Part shown: positions 43,731 through 53,349 of the stretch, piece by piece
Position numbering within the stretch: the first letter of the stretch is position 1
Layout of the letters: each line of letters begins with the position of its first letter
From: DTCV01 sp964641155
GTDB lineage: Archaea; Thermoproteota; Thermoprotei_A; Sulfolobales; NBVN01
DNA: 64,000 bases
Direction of reading: 5' to 3'
NCBI GenBank assembly: GCA_964641155.1
Contig: CAZXJO010000003.1
Span: 1 to 64,000, forward strand
Notes under the pieces: model-generated
Seen by the model: the letters and a program-made list of their open reading frames with translations, nothing else
The model's database searches: none
What the model was told of the DNA's origin: nothing
Made by a program: the position numbers and the translations under genes

Positions 43731-45008
43731 ATGGAGAGAGTAACAATTAACGTATTAGGCGGAGGCCGTGAGGTTGGTAGGAGTGCTGTAGCCCTAGGGT
43801 ATAAGGGTAAGTATCTTCTTCTTGATTACGGTGTTAACTTTACCGAGAACGATATACCTCAGTTCCCTCAACACATAAGACCTTCCCTAGTCGAAGGTAT
43901 CGTGTTATCCCACGCTCATTTAGACCATGTGGGTGCGGCACCCTTAATATACTCATCAACCAAGGTCCCCACGGTAACGACCAGGTTGAGCAAGCCCTTA
44001 ATGAGGGTTATGATTGAGGACTTCCTCAAAATTTCAGGATATTACGTGCCTTACGAGTATCAAGAGCTTAACTTATTAATTGATAACACTATGGAGTTAG
44101 ATCTTAACGAAAGCGTCGAGCTTAACGACTTTCAAATATCGTTATTTAATGCCGGCCACATACCAGGCAGTGCTATGGCCCTAATTACGTTGAACGGCCT
44201 ACGGGTACTGTACACCGGTGATGTGAACGTTATTGAGACCAGGCTTGTTAAACCGGCTACGTACGAAGGTTTAGAAGCTGATATCGTGATTACGGAGGCA
44301 ACTTACGGCAATTCCCACCACCCGCCGAGGACTTTGGTTGAAAGAGAACTGGTGAGCTCAATCTTAGAAGTGGTTGAAGAAGGTGGTAACGTATTAATCC
44401 CGGTCTTCAGTTTAGGTAGGGCTCAGGAACTCCTCTGTGTTCTATATGATAACTCCCCAGGACTTAACGTATATTACGACGGCATGGTTAGGTATGTCAG
44501 CGAAATAATTTCAAGTTATCCGGAGTACATCAACATGTACGGGCTGCTGATTAAGGCCTTAAGAGAGTTCACCATGGTTAGGTCTTCTAGTGAGAGGAGG
44601 AAGTTGACTAAGGAGAGGGGTGTGGTGATTGTGGCATCTGCTGGGATGCTTAAAGGAGGGCCTGCCCAATACTACGCTAAGCAGTTTGCCAGTAACCCTA
44701 AGAACGCCATATTTCTGGTGAGCTATCAGGCTAAGGGAACGCCGGGCAGGAAGCTCCTCGAGTCCGGGCTCCTGGAGGATAATGGTCCCTTAGTGAAGGC
44801 TAAGGTCCGCTGGTTCGATTTCTCAAGTCACGTTGACTCTGAAGGGCTTCTCAAGATGTTGAGGGGCGTGAAGAACGTTAAACACGTGATAGTAGTGCAT
44901 TCTGAAGAGAGTGTGGGTAGGGAGTTCTTAAGTAAGATTAGTACCCTTAACAGCGGTTGGGAAGTGCATTACCCAGCCAACGGTGACAGCATACTCATTA
45001 ACACCTAG
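43731..45008 (+). CDS. β-CASP RNase, aCPSF2 type
   Basis: 425 residues. Metallo-β-lactamase motifs: SHAHLDHVGAAP (HxHxDH), FNAGHIPGSAM, YTGDVN; β-CASP motifs: TEATYGNS, PVFSLGRAQELL, ASAGMLKGGPAQYYAKQF and the final VVHSEESV. There are no N-terminal KH domains, so it is the aCPSF2 class (endonuclease and/or 5'-3' exonuclease for RNA) rather than aCPSF1. The four last bases overlap the convergent MBL gene. Confidence 0.93.
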   Translation: MERVTINVLGGGREVGRSAVALGYKGKYLLLDYGVNFTENDIPQFPQHIRPSLVEGIVLSHAHLDHVGAAPLIYSSTKVPTVTTRLSKPLMRVMIEDFLKISGYYVPYEYQELNLLIDNTMELDLNESVELNDFQISLFNAGHIPGSAMALITLNGLRVLYTGDVNVIETRLVKPATYEGLEADIVITEATYGNSHHPPRTLVERELVSSILEVVEEGGNVLIPVFSLGRAQELLCVLYDNSPGLNVYYDGMVRYVSEIISSYPEYINMYGLLIKALREFTMVRSSSERRKLTKERGVVIVASAGMLKGGPAQYYAKQFASNPKNAIFLVSYQAKGTPGRKLLESGLLEDNGPLVKAKVRWFDFSSHVDSEGLLKMLRGVKNVKHVIVVHSEESVGREFLSKISTLNSGWEVHYPANGDSILINT

Positions 45009-45661
45009 TGCCTTCCCCTCAAAATCCTCCTCACGTACGTGTTATTACTTACTTCATATCCTATGGTTGAGCTAGGACCGTGGCCAGGGTATATTATGAC
45101 ATCGTGTTCGAATCTTGTCACCAGCATTTTCAAACTACTAACCAGCTTATCCCAAGAACCTCCAGGCAAGTCCGTCCTACCAACACTCTCTTTGAAGAGC
45201 GTGTCACCTGTAAAGAGTGCCTTAAATGACGGTATGTAGAGAGTTATAGAGCCCGGTGTGTGCCCGGGTGTGTGTATTATCTCAACCTCACTCCCACCTA
45301 ACCTTAAGACCTCACCACCCCTAAGCAGTATGTCAGGCCTTAAGTCCTCGATCGCCGCGCTGATCCCCCAATCCGAAGCCCACTCAATGCTCCCCTCTAA
45401 GACCTCAACATCAAGTTCGTGTAACATAAACACTGATTTGACTAACTCGTTCAACTTCTTAACACCGCAGACATGGTCTGCGTGACCATGAGTTGCCACA
45501 ACACCGTTAATCCTAATACCTGACTTAATTAGGTTCGCGATTTTAGCCACTATCGCATCATCCCCAGGATCTATTACTAGGGCTTCTAGAGATTCTTCAT
45601 CATACACAACGTAAGCGTTTGTATGTAGGGGTCCTACAACGTAATTCAGTATCCTCAACAT
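45005..45661 (-). CDS. MBL-fold hydrolase (glyoxalase II-like)
   Basis: 218 residues. THGHADHVCGVKKL (HxHxDH), IHTPGHTPGSITLYI, LFTGDTLFKESVGRTDLPGG and YPGHGPSSTIGYE are the glyoxalase II/persulfide dioxygenase-like pattern. It binds two metals (or one Fe in persulfide dioxygenases). Probable thioester or persulfide hydrolase; substrate not resolved. Confidence 0.9.
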   Translation of the reverse strand: MLRILNYVVGPLHTNAYVVYDEESLEALVIDPGDDAIVAKIANLIKSGIRINGVVATHGHADHVCGVKKLNELVKSVFMLHELDVEVLEGSIEWASDWGISAAIEDLRPDILLRGGEVLRLGGSEVEIIHTPGHTPGSITLYIPSFKALFTGDTLFKESVGRTDLPGGSWDKLVSSLKMLVTRFEHDVIIYPGHGPSSTIGYEVSNNTYVRRILRGRH

Positions 45662-45746
45662 TTTAGACCCCCTATACCCTCGTCATCGGGTTAAATAATT
45701 TAATGCCGCGTCAGACGAACATTACCTTAATACAGACTTCAGTACA

Positions 45747-47228
45747 CTATGTGGAACCCCTCCTAAACCTCCCTATCTTTAAGAACGGTAAGATCCAAGT
45801 AATCATCGTTAACAACGCCAGCCCCACTGCTATGGGTCTTGACACGAACACTATCGGATTTAAGTCCGATTTAATCAGACTTGTTATAAAGTTGAACTCG
45901 ACCATAGGACCTAGTATTATTGCTAACACCACTGACGGTATTGGGATCTTAAGTCTGTCCATAAAGTACCCTAAAATCCCCAACGATAACATGACCCAAA
46001 CATCGAACATGCTATTATTTACTGCGTAAGAGCCTATGACACAGAACACAGCTACCACAGGTACTAATACGTTCCTAGGTACTCTTAATATGTTGCTAGA
46101 CAATCTAACAGCTAAATACCCTATCAATAACATGAGTAGGTTAGCCAGTATGAATATTATGAACATGGCTGTTACTAAAGTCCCATGCCTCTCGAAGAGC
46201 ATAGGTCCAGGCCTTAAACCATGAGCCATTAACGCCCCCAAAGCTATAGCCGTGATCGAATCACCTGGTATGCCGAAGACTAACGTAGGTATCCAAGCAC
46301 CGCTAATGGCCGCATTATTAGCTGTGGTGGCACCCACCACCCCCTCTAACGAACCCTTACCGAACTCCTCGGGTTTCTTACTAGTCCTCTTGGTGACCCC
46401 GTATGAGACCCAGGCCGCTATGTCGGCTCCGGCCCCGGGTAAGGCACCTATGAACGTACCTATGAGCGATGACCTAGCAACTACTACTTTATACCTCTTT
46501 AAAACGTTAATTACCTGGCTAAAGACTTTCTCACCCTTTAATAACTGTACTGAATACCTCTCATGAGGTCTTAAGATCTGCCTAAGCAGTTCCGGGACAG
46601 CGAATAAACCTATCATTGCCGGTATGAAGCTAATACCGTTGAGTAGCTCCGTGGTACCGAAGGTAAATCTAACATAACCGTACACTGGCTCAATTCCTAT
46701 TGACGCTATTAAGAATCCTATGACCACGCCTAAGACCCCTTTAACAGGTTCTTCGGCTGATATTACTATAGCCATTGAAAGTCCCCACAGAGTTAGCCAG
46801 AAGTACTCCACCGTTGAGAAGTTAGCTGTGAATTCCGCCAGTGCCGGCGCTGTGAATATGAGGATGAGCGAACCTACCAAACCCCCTAGAGCACTGCAGA
46901 ATAAGTCAGTCCCTAAGGTGGATAAAGGCTTTCTCCTACCTAGTTGGTAAGCGTCAATTGTCTGAGCCGCTGATGCAGGTGTTCCGGGTATCTTAAGGAG
47001 GACTGCAGGTATATCACCTGAAAATATAGCCACCGTAGCCATACTTATGATCATAGATATACCGGCTAACGGATCCATGAAGTAGGTGAAAGGTACTAAA
47101 AGTGCTGTAGCCATGGTAGCTGTTAAACCAGGCATAGCACCTATAAACACCCCGAACAACTCGGCAAGGATGACTGCAGAGATCACGTGAGGCTGTAGAA
47201 CTAATTGTAGTGATTCGTAGATGTTCAT
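45747..47228 (-). CDS. tctA: Tripartite tricarboxylate transporter, TctA permease
   Basis: 493 residues, 11-12 membrane segments. TctA signatures: GVFIGAMPGLTATMATALLVP, KIPGTPASAAQTIDAYQLGRR, and GALPGAGADIAAWVSYGVTKRTSK, the two Gly-rich motifs of the family. It imports citrate-like or other carboxylates with TctB and the TctC binding protein. Start ATG preceded by AGGTGATCAT; 4 bases behind tctB. Confidence 0.95.
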   Translation of the reverse strand: MNIYESLQLVLQPHVISAVILAELFGVFIGAMPGLTATMATALLVPFTYFMDPLAGISMIISMATVAIFSGDIPAVLLKIPGTPASAAQTIDAYQLGRRKPLSTLGTDLFCSALGGLVGSLILIFTAPALAEFTANFSTVEYFWLTLWGLSMAIVISAEEPVKGVLGVVIGFLIASIGIEPVYGYVRFTFGTTELLNGISFIPAMIGLFAVPELLRQILRPHERYSVQLLKGEKVFSQVINVLKRYKVVVARSSLIGTFIGALPGAGADIAAWVSYGVTKRTSKKPEEFGKGSLEGVVGATTANNAAISGAWIPTLVFGIPGDSITAIALGALMAHGLRPGPMLFERHGTLVTAMFIIFILANLLMLLIGYLAVRLSSNILRVPRNVLVPVVAVFCVIGSYAVNNSMFDVWVMLSLGILGYFMDRLKIPIPSVVLAIILGPMVEFNFITSLIKSDLNPIVFVSRPIAVGLALLTMITWILPFLKIGRFRRGST

Positions 47229-47232
47229 ATGA

Positions 47233-47727
47233 TCACCTTAGCAGTATGGGCCCTAGAATAGGCTCTGGAACTACAACCTTTAGCAAGCTTATGAACAGAA
47301 TATATATTGAGAATGTGGCTGTGAAGCTTATACCTAAGGCTCTGAGTGTAGTGACTCCGTAAACCACTTGAACCACCAGCATGTAAATCAAAGAAGTTAG
47401 TAAAAATCCTACGTAAGGTATTAACGCTATGTACACGGCAGTTAAAACTACGAACTTAACAGCGTTTAAGATCTCGGCACTGTTAAATCCGCCAGCTACT
47501 GAGCCAAACCTCAACGCAGAGGTTAATCCCTTACCCTCCCTCTTTAGACTCATGATTGATTTTACTATGAGCACCACACCGCAGACAACGGAGATGATCG
47601 ACAAAATCAATGGAAAGGCTGAGGGTCCTGGATACCCCTTAGCTACTAATAAGGGCATATCCTTACTCAGGAATATGAAAAACGCACTGATAATTAATGC
47701 CGTAACACCCACAATGAAGTCCCTCAT
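47233..47727 (-). CDS. tctB: Tripartite tricarboxylate transporter, TctB
   Basis: 164 residues with four membrane segments, GYPGPSAFPLILSII near residue 33 (family motif) and VVPEPILGP at the end. Small membrane subunit of the TTT system; sequence conservation in this family is low but size, topology and position between tctC and tctA are decisive. Confidence 0.9.
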   Translation of the reverse strand: MRDFIVGVTALIISAFFIFLSKDMPLLVAKGYPGPSAFPLILSIISVVCGVVLIVKSIMSLKREGKGLTSALRFGSVAGGFNSAEILNAVKFVVLTAVYIALIPYVGFLLTSLIYMLVVQVVYGVTTLRALGISFTATFSIYILFISLLKVVVPEPILGPILLR

Positions 47728-47813
47728 ACTCTAATCCCCAGACCTCCTAGTGTAGTAAAATTACGTAGCGTTAAAAATGTTAAATTTTTAATTTTTAATT
47801 AATCGTGACGGGA

Positions 47814-48830
47814 TTATTGCACATAACCGGCAGCTTTCAACAGCTCGCCAACTACCTTAAAGTCGTTCTCCAGGAACTTAGCGAATTCATCGGGAGGTAA
47901 GTAAGCCATCCCGAAACCGTTCTTATCCATGAACTCCTTCCACTGAGGTGAGTCTATAACCTTCTTTAAGGCGTCATGCAAGATTTTAACTATGTCGTCT
48001 GGGGTGCCCTTCGGGACCGCAAGACCTCTCCATGTACCGAATGACCAGTTAATATCTAATTCTTTAAGTGTTGGTACGTCAGGGAACGCAGGATTCCTCT
48101 TATCATCCATGACTGCCAATGCCTTAACCTTACCGGCCTCTATTAAGGGTCCAGCCTCCGGTAGGCTGCATGTGCAGACATCTATACCGCCAGCTATTAG
48201 ATCCTGGAGGCATGGCGCTGCACCGGTGCTAGGCACCCACGGCAGTGCGTTAGGATCTACGCCGGCGGTCTTAAGCCATCCTATCCTCCCGATATCCCAG
48301 ACACCACCCTTGGCCGTTCCTGAAGCCTTCAACTTACCTGGATTAGCTTTGATGTAGTTGGTTAGCTCTAGAGCGTCTTTCCATGGAGCGTCAGCCCTAA
48401 CTATAATGGCTGCGGCATCCTTATTGTAGAGTAGTACTGGTTTGAAGTCCTTATAGCTTACGTTGGCTAATCCCATCCACACAAACGTGGATAGCTCGAA
48501 GGTTATCACACCGATGGTGTGTCCGTCCGGGGCTGCTGTTGCCATAGCTAAATGACCTATTGTACCACCACCTCCGACCTTATTCTCGACAACGGTTTTC
48601 CAACCAGTCATGTTCTCTAATAATGCTGCGATCATCCTAGCAGTCCTATCAGTACCGCCGCCTGCAGTCCATGAAACTATGAATGTAATAGGTTTTGTTG
48701 GAAACTTAGGGGGCGCCGTGATTGAAGAATAGTAGTATAGACCCCCAACAACTACGGCGATTATCAATATGACCACAATTAACGATGCTGTTTTAGAAAC
48801 GCCTGAGGTAAATACCATTAAAGACCACAT
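47814..48830 (-). CDS. tctC: Tripartite tricarboxylate transporter, TctC binding protein
   Basis: 338 residues. Membrane anchor at about 14-34, then the Bug/TctC fold: FPTKPITFIVSWTAGGGTDRTARMIAALLEN, VENKVGGGGTIGHLAMA, and SFGTWRGLAVPKGTPDDIVKILHDALKKV. Only a few residues link anchor and domain, unlike the other two binding proteins in the window. ATG 48830 lies 25 bases from a TTTAAAA box. tctB follows after 86 bases. Divergent from the LarA-family gene. Confidence 0.94.
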   Translation of the reverse strand: MWSLMVFTSGVSKTASLIVVILIIAVVVGGLYYYSSITAPPKFPTKPITFIVSWTAGGGTDRTARMIAALLENMTGWKTVVENKVGGGGTIGHLAMATAAPDGHTIGVITFELSTFVWMGLANVSYKDFKPVLLYNKDAAAIIVRADAPWKDALELTNYIKANPGKLKASGTAKGGVWDIGRIGWLKTAGVDPNALPWVPSTGAAPCLQDLIAGGIDVCTCSLPEAGPLIEAGKVKALAVMDDKRNPAFPDVPTLKELDINWSFGTWRGLAVPKGTPDDIVKILHDALKKVIDSPQWKEFMDKNGFGMAYLPPDEFAKFLENDFKVVGELLKAAGYVQ

Positions 48831-48917
48831 TAATTTTTAGTTTTTAGCCGTTTTAAATCTTCATCGGCAATGATCAGCTTATGATCAATTTATTATCTCT
48901 AAACTCCACAATGATTT

Positions 48918-50174
48918 GTGGTGAGGACGGAGAACGTGTTGTTTACAGTACCCTACGGCGAAGGATCTGTCGCTATAGAGGTCTCGAGGGCTGTTTTGAA
49001 GAAGCCTGACCCAGCAGGTGCTACGGCAGATGAGTTAGGAATCATCAATCACTCTATAGAAAACCCTATAGGTTCCCCACGTTTAAGCGAGTTCGTGGAT
49101 GCTTCATCAAGAGTAGCTCTGGTAGTCAGTGATATTACCAGGCCCTGCCCTTCGAATAAGATAGTACCCATAGTTCTTAAGAAGCTGATATCCTGCGGCG
49201 TTAAGAAGGAACACATAACTGTGGTATTTGCAACAGGTATTCACAGACCTCACACGTTGGATGAACAGGTCAAGTTATTGGGGATTGACGTTGTGAGGAA
49301 CTTTAAAGTAGTAGACCATAATTGCTTAGACGCTAAAAACCTGACGTACGTTGGCCGCACTTCCAGGAATACTCCGGTGGAGGTTAACTCGTTGGTGTGG
49401 GATTCAGATGTGAGGATAGGTATCGCCAACGTAGACCCCCACTACTTCGCAGGGTACAGCGGTGGCGGTAAGAGCGTGTTACCAGGTGTTTCATCATATG
49501 AGAGCATTAGAGAAAATCATAAGATGATGTTACTTCCTGGTGCTGAGCTGGCTCGACTTGAGGGAAACCCTGTGAGGGAAGATATTGAGGAGGCAGCATC
49601 CATGGTGGGTCTTGAATACGTAGTCAACGTTGTCGTAGATGAGTCCAAGAACGTCCTCGGATGTTTCTCAGGAAATTTCATCAAGGCGCATAGGGAGGCG
49701 GTGAAGTACTTCAACAGAGTTTACGGTATTGATGTCGGTAGGAGGTATGACGTAGTGATAGCATCCCCGGGAGGTTTTCCTAAGGACATTAATCTTTACC
49801 AAGCCCATAAAGCCTTAGAAGTGGCTTTTAAGTGTGTTAAGCCGGGCGGGGCCATCATACTGCTTGCTGAGTGTAGGGAAGGGGTCGGCGAGAAGAAGAC
49901 TGAGGAATTATTGTATTCAGACTTAACGCCGGAGGAAGTAGTGGATCATGTGAGGGCGAATTTCGACTTGGGCCATCATAAGGCTTACGCAATAGCTAGG
50001 ATAGCTACTAAGTCTAACATACTCATAGTTTCGAAAAATATTAGAGAGTCTAAACTTTACAAGAGGTTTGATAATTTTGAAGATGCATTGAAATACGCTT
50101 ACGAGTTGACCAACAGTGATGATGTTCTGGTCCTCCCATATGCATCATCCACCATACCGAGAGACCTAATATAA
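48918..50174 (+). CDS. LarA-family nickel-pincer enzyme (lactate racemase-like)
   Basis: 418 residues. LarA residues are all present: SDITRPCP (about 71), ATGIHRPH (His109), PHYFAGYSGGGKSVLPG (His175, Lys185, the residue that holds the nickel-pincer cofactor) and NHKMM (His201), each one position off the Lactiplantibacillus numbering. The family racemises or epimerises 2-hydroxy acids (lactate, malate and others). Maturation needs LarB, LarC and LarE, which are not in the window. GTG 48918 fits a leaderless start. It faces the TctABC operon, suggesting the imported hydroxy acid is its substrate; inference. Confidence 0.92.
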   Translation: MVRTENVLFTVPYGEGSVAIEVSRAVLKKPDPAGATADELGIINHSIENPIGSPRLSEFVDASSRVALVVSDITRPCPSNKIVPIVLKKLISCGVKKEHITVVFATGIHRPHTLDEQVKLLGIDVVRNFKVVDHNCLDAKNLTYVGRTSRNTPVEVNSLVWDSDVRIGIANVDPHYFAGYSGGGKSVLPGVSSYESIRENHKMMLLPGAELARLEGNPVREDIEEAASMVGLEYVVNVVVDESKNVLGCFSGNFIKAHREAVKYFNRVYGIDVGRRYDVVIASPGGFPKDINLYQAHKALEVAFKCVKPGGAIILLAECREGVGEKKTEELLYSDLTPEEVVDHVRANFDLGHHKAYAIARIATKSNILIVSKNIRESKLYKRFDNFEDALKYAYELTNSDDVLVLPYASSTIPRDLI

Positions 50175-51215
50175 TTTCTTGATTATGTTTAAGGACTTAT
50201 CTGTCTTAGCGATTGAGTGCTCCCGCTTGCTTTCTAACTCGGTAATGGCCCTAATAGCATCTACATTTTCTGGGATGACGTTGGATTCGTTGGGTGTTGC
50301 CCACATCAAGTATACCTCCCTACCATCACGTGATACTGAAATGCTGTCAAACCATATCGGTATCTCATAGAGATCCCCTCTACTCCTACCCAGATCCCTT
50401 GCAAGTTCGAATATGGAGTTCAGCCCCACAACACCCTCAGATCCATTAACGAACGTAACCCTGGGTTCCTCGTTGAGGACTTCGACGACATCGTCAATTT
50501 TCACAGCACTGTTTAACTCGACCATAGCCATATGCAAGTGGTATAGGTTATGACTTCCTTTAGCTGCCATGGTGACTATGTCCAAACTACGCACCACTGT
50601 CTGCGCGTCTGGTCCGTGATGGGATGGCACTTGAAGTTCGGGCACTACGGTGTTCATAATGCCTGTGTGGCTAGACTCCCAAACATCAACAGCTCTCCTA
50701 ATAATTACGACTCTAGCCTTCTTCACCCCTAACTTTTCATGAAGCCCTCCGACGACCCTACATATAGCTGTGGTATTGCAGCTGACAACCCTGACGAACT
50801 GCTTACCTAACGCTTCCTCGTAATTTCTCTGGGCAACGAATGAAATACCGGCCACCTCATGTTTCTCACCACCTTGGAATATTGCCTTAACCCCGTACCT
50901 TTCGTACAATGCTTTGTTCTTAGCACCCACTTTAGCCGGAGTACAATCAACTACCACATCAACACCTCCACCCCTCAAAAGCTCTTCTAAAGTCCCGGAG
51001 ACCGATATGCCGCCTTTACGCATCTCATCTAATTTCTCAGGTAGTGAGGCATACACGCTGAAACCCTTAGATGCTGCGAGTTTGACCCTCCAATCAGCCG
51101 TAACGTCCGAAATACCCACAATTTTGATATCTTCCTGCTTGACTACAGCGTCAGCCACTCTCTTACCAATGACGCCGTATCCGTTTACAAGAACTCTAAC
51201 TGCAGGTCTAGCCAT
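50166..51215 (-). CDS. gap: Archaeal-type phosphorylating GAPDH
   Basis: About 349 residues. VRVLVNGYGVIGKRVADAV (NAD(P) binding), DVVVDCTPAKVGAKNK, GGEKHEVAGISFVAQRNY, catalytic Cys146 in VVSCNTTAICRV, and HHGPDAQTV. Archaeal class II GAPDH, interconverting glyceraldehyde 3-phosphate and 1,3-bisphosphoglycerate, often in gluconeogenesis. ATG 51215 chosen (GGTGG 5 bases upstream, family-like N-terminus); an open frame continues to 51242. Third in a run with the MFS and TPR genes; 9-base overlap with the LarA-family gene. Confidence 0.95.
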   Translation of the reverse strand: MARPAVRVLVNGYGVIGKRVADAVVKQEDIKIVGISDVTADWRVKLAASKGFSVYASLPEKLDEMRKGGISVSGTLEELLRGGGVDVVVDCTPAKVGAKNKALYERYGVKAIFQGGEKHEVAGISFVAQRNYEEALGKQFVRVVSCNTTAICRVVGGLHEKLGVKKARVVIIRRAVDVWESSHTGIMNTVVPELQVPSHHGPDAQTVVRSLDIVTMAAKGSHNLYHLHMAMVELNSAVKIDDVVEVLNEEPRVTFVNGSEGVVGLNSIFELARDLGRSRGDLYEIPIWFDSISVSRDGREVYLMWATPNESNVIPENVDAIRAITELESKREHSIAKTDKSLNIIKKLY

Positions 51216-51238
51216 TAGAACCACCAAATATAGCATGA

Positions 51239-52039
51239 TCATTCTAGGTTTAAATCCTTACGAGCTTCTTCATATTCCCTCAAGTACTTATCAGCTAGTT
51301 CTAAATCTCCTTTAAGCCTGTACACCTCAGCCAACTCTTTAAGTACTTCATGATCTTTCCTAATCCTTAGAGCGCTCTCGTAGTTGAGGATCGCCTGATC
51401 TAAATCGTTAGCCAACCTATACAGACGTGCTAGCCCTAAGTAGCCGTCGTAACAGTTTACATCCATGCTCACTGCCTTAACGAATAGCTCTAATGCGTTC
51501 TTGAACGCCCTATCCAACTGCGTTTTCAGGGGGAGACCGCTCTTCTCTTCATAATCCTTGAGCACTTTAAAGTAGTTCAGGTAGATACCGCCCCTAATGA
51601 CGTATGCTTCCGGATCTAGAGGGTCTATCAGACCTAAAACCTCGCTGAGCACGAACACGTTAGCTAAAGGATTCTCCGAAACCCCCAAGGAGTCCAAGTA
51701 ACTTATAACCTCCTTCAGATTATCTAACCATACCTTAAGCGTTTTCTTAATGCTCATTATTAGACCTGCATGCGCCTTTAAGAAGTAATTTATTAAGTCC
51801 TTATTCCCCAAATCAAGTAAGTGACCGGATAAATTGATTAGAACTAAATAAATCGGTGAGTAGTGACCACCTGCATCCAGCTTCATGGCCTCCTCCAAGA
51901 CTTCCAATGCTTCCTTAAGTACACCATCACGTTCACCGCTGCTTCGCTGAACATCACGTAATTTGTTGAAGAACTTAGCCAGTAACTCGTTCACATCGGT
52001 TCCTTCCCCAGCTGTTGTGGATGGGGGCTCCAGACCCAT
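51239..52039 (-). CDS. TPR-repeat protein
   Basis: 266 residues, soluble and helical. At least three tetratricopeptide units near the C-terminus: FVKAVSMDVNCYDGYLGLARLYRLANDL, DQAILNYESALRIRKDHEVLKELAEVYRLKGDL, ELADKYLREYEEA. The N-terminal 130 residues are helical without clear repeats. Likely a protein-protein adaptor; partner unknown. 8 bases after the MFS gene, so possibly translationally coupled. Confidence 0.85.
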   Translation of the reverse strand: MGLEPPSTTAGEGTDVNELLAKFFNKLRDVQRSSGERDGVLKEALEVLEEAMKLDAGGHYSPIYLVLINLSGHLLDLGNKDLINYFLKAHAGLIMSIKKTLKVWLDNLKEVISYLDSLGVSENPLANVFVLSEVLGLIDPLDPEAYVIRGGIYLNYFKVLKDYEEKSGLPLKTQLDRAFKNALELFVKAVSMDVNCYDGYLGLARLYRLANDLDQAILNYESALRIRKDHEVLKELAEVYRLKGDLELADKYLREYEEARKDLNLE

Positions 52040-52047
52040 ATAACCAC

Positions 52048-53253
52048 CTACGTAAGCTCCTTACGCTCTGATATGACTTTAGGCGGTCTTAAAACTAGTG
52101 GTGAGCTTAAAACGGCTGCTACAATGCATAATAAAGCCACGGAAATTAACGGAATTCTGTAAGTGCCATACGTCTCAACCAAGTATGCTGTGAGCCACCC
52201 AGACAGTAACCCGGCCCAGGCCTTTGCAGTATAAGTTATGCCGTAATTTACTGTGGCATATTTGCTTCCGTAATAATCACCTATAATTGAGGGGTAGAAC
52301 GCGTAGGGGGAGCCGCCCAACAGTGAGGCAGCAAGTATGAATATGAGGAACATTAGTGAGGAGTGCCCTAGGAATGGTAGTCCTAGAAGTGATATGCCCA
52401 GCAAAACGTAGAATATGGCCATAGTCCGCTCCCTGCCGATGCGGTCCGAGATAATGCCAGCGATCACCCTACTTAAACCATTAGCGAGGGGGAACGTGAC
52501 TAAAACGATGTTCAAGTAGTTAGCCGGTACGTTGAACTCGGCTGACATGTGCTTTATCTGAGCTCCGAACATTAGGGCGGCTGTGGGAGTTACTATGAAC
52601 GTCAAATAGATGAGGTACCATTGCCACGTCCTCAACATCTTGGCTGGTGTGTAATTAACACCCTCTTCTTTGACACTGCCTCTGGACTTCACCGGGACAT
52701 TGCCCTTGGGGTAAACCATCATGAATGAAAGCAGCGTCAATGCCGCCAGCATAAACACCCCCACGTAAGTAAAGGCTTTTCTGAACCCCTCGGATGTTAT
52801 GAATGCCTGAATCGGTAGATTGAACAATGAAGCACCAGCACCGAAGCCGAAAGTGACTACCCCGGTGGCGAGTCCCCTGCGCTCGGGAAACCACTTAACG
52901 GCGGTGCCGGTTGCTATACCGTATAGCGTCCCCACTCCTAAGGAGCCCAGACCGTATGTAAGGTACAGGTGGGGCGGGCTTGAGACGTAAGATGAAGCGA
53001 CGTACCCTAAACCGGCGAGGAGTGATGAGATAAGGGCTAATTTCCTTGGACCGTAAATGTCTGCCAGGAACCCCGAAAAAGGTTGCACGAACGTTGACGC
53101 ATAAACGTATACTGTAAAAGCCAGCGAGACCGTAGTTAGACTCCATCCCAGGTCATTGCTCATAGCATACGCATATAAAGACCATGAGTACTGATAGATA
53201 CTTATTATCATCATCACGGACATAGAGCTCAGTAATATTACCCACCTCTTCAC
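52048..53253 (-). CDS. MFS transporter, OFA (oxalate/formate antiporter-like) family
   Basis: 401 residues, 12 membrane segments. OFA traits: QYSWSLYAYAMSNDLGWSLTTVSLAFTVYVY near the N-terminus, QPFSGFLADIYGPRKL (MFS motif A), GLGSLGVGTLYGIATGTAVKWFPERRGLATGVVTFGFGAG, and SRVIAGIISDRIGRERTM in the second half. OFA members exchange small monocarboxylates or dicarboxylates (formate, oxalate, lactate). GTG start. It follows the TAXI gene by 96 bases on the same strand. Confidence 0.9.
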   Translation of the reverse strand: MKRWVILLSSMSVMMIISIYQYSWSLYAYAMSNDLGWSLTTVSLAFTVYVYASTFVQPFSGFLADIYGPRKLALISSLLAGLGYVASSYVSSPPHLYLTYGLGSLGVGTLYGIATGTAVKWFPERRGLATGVVTFGFGAGASLFNLPIQAFITSEGFRKAFTYVGVFMLAALTLLSFMMVYPKGNVPVKSRGSVKEEGVNYTPAKMLRTWQWYLIYLTFIVTPTAALMFGAQIKHMSAEFNVPANYLNIVLVTFPLANGLSRVIAGIISDRIGRERTMAIFYVLLGISLLGLPFLGHSSLMFLIFILAASLLGGSPYAFYPSIIGDYYGSKYATVNYGITYTAKAWAGLLSGWLTAYLVETYGTYRIPLISVALLCIVAAVLSSPLVLRPPKVISERKELT

Positions 53254-53349
53254 GTCAACACCTCTTAAGTAAGGACGTGAAATATTACTTTAAAGCTATA
53301 TGAAGAGGTTACCGGTTAAAAAAATGACTGCTATTTTTTGATACAGCCC

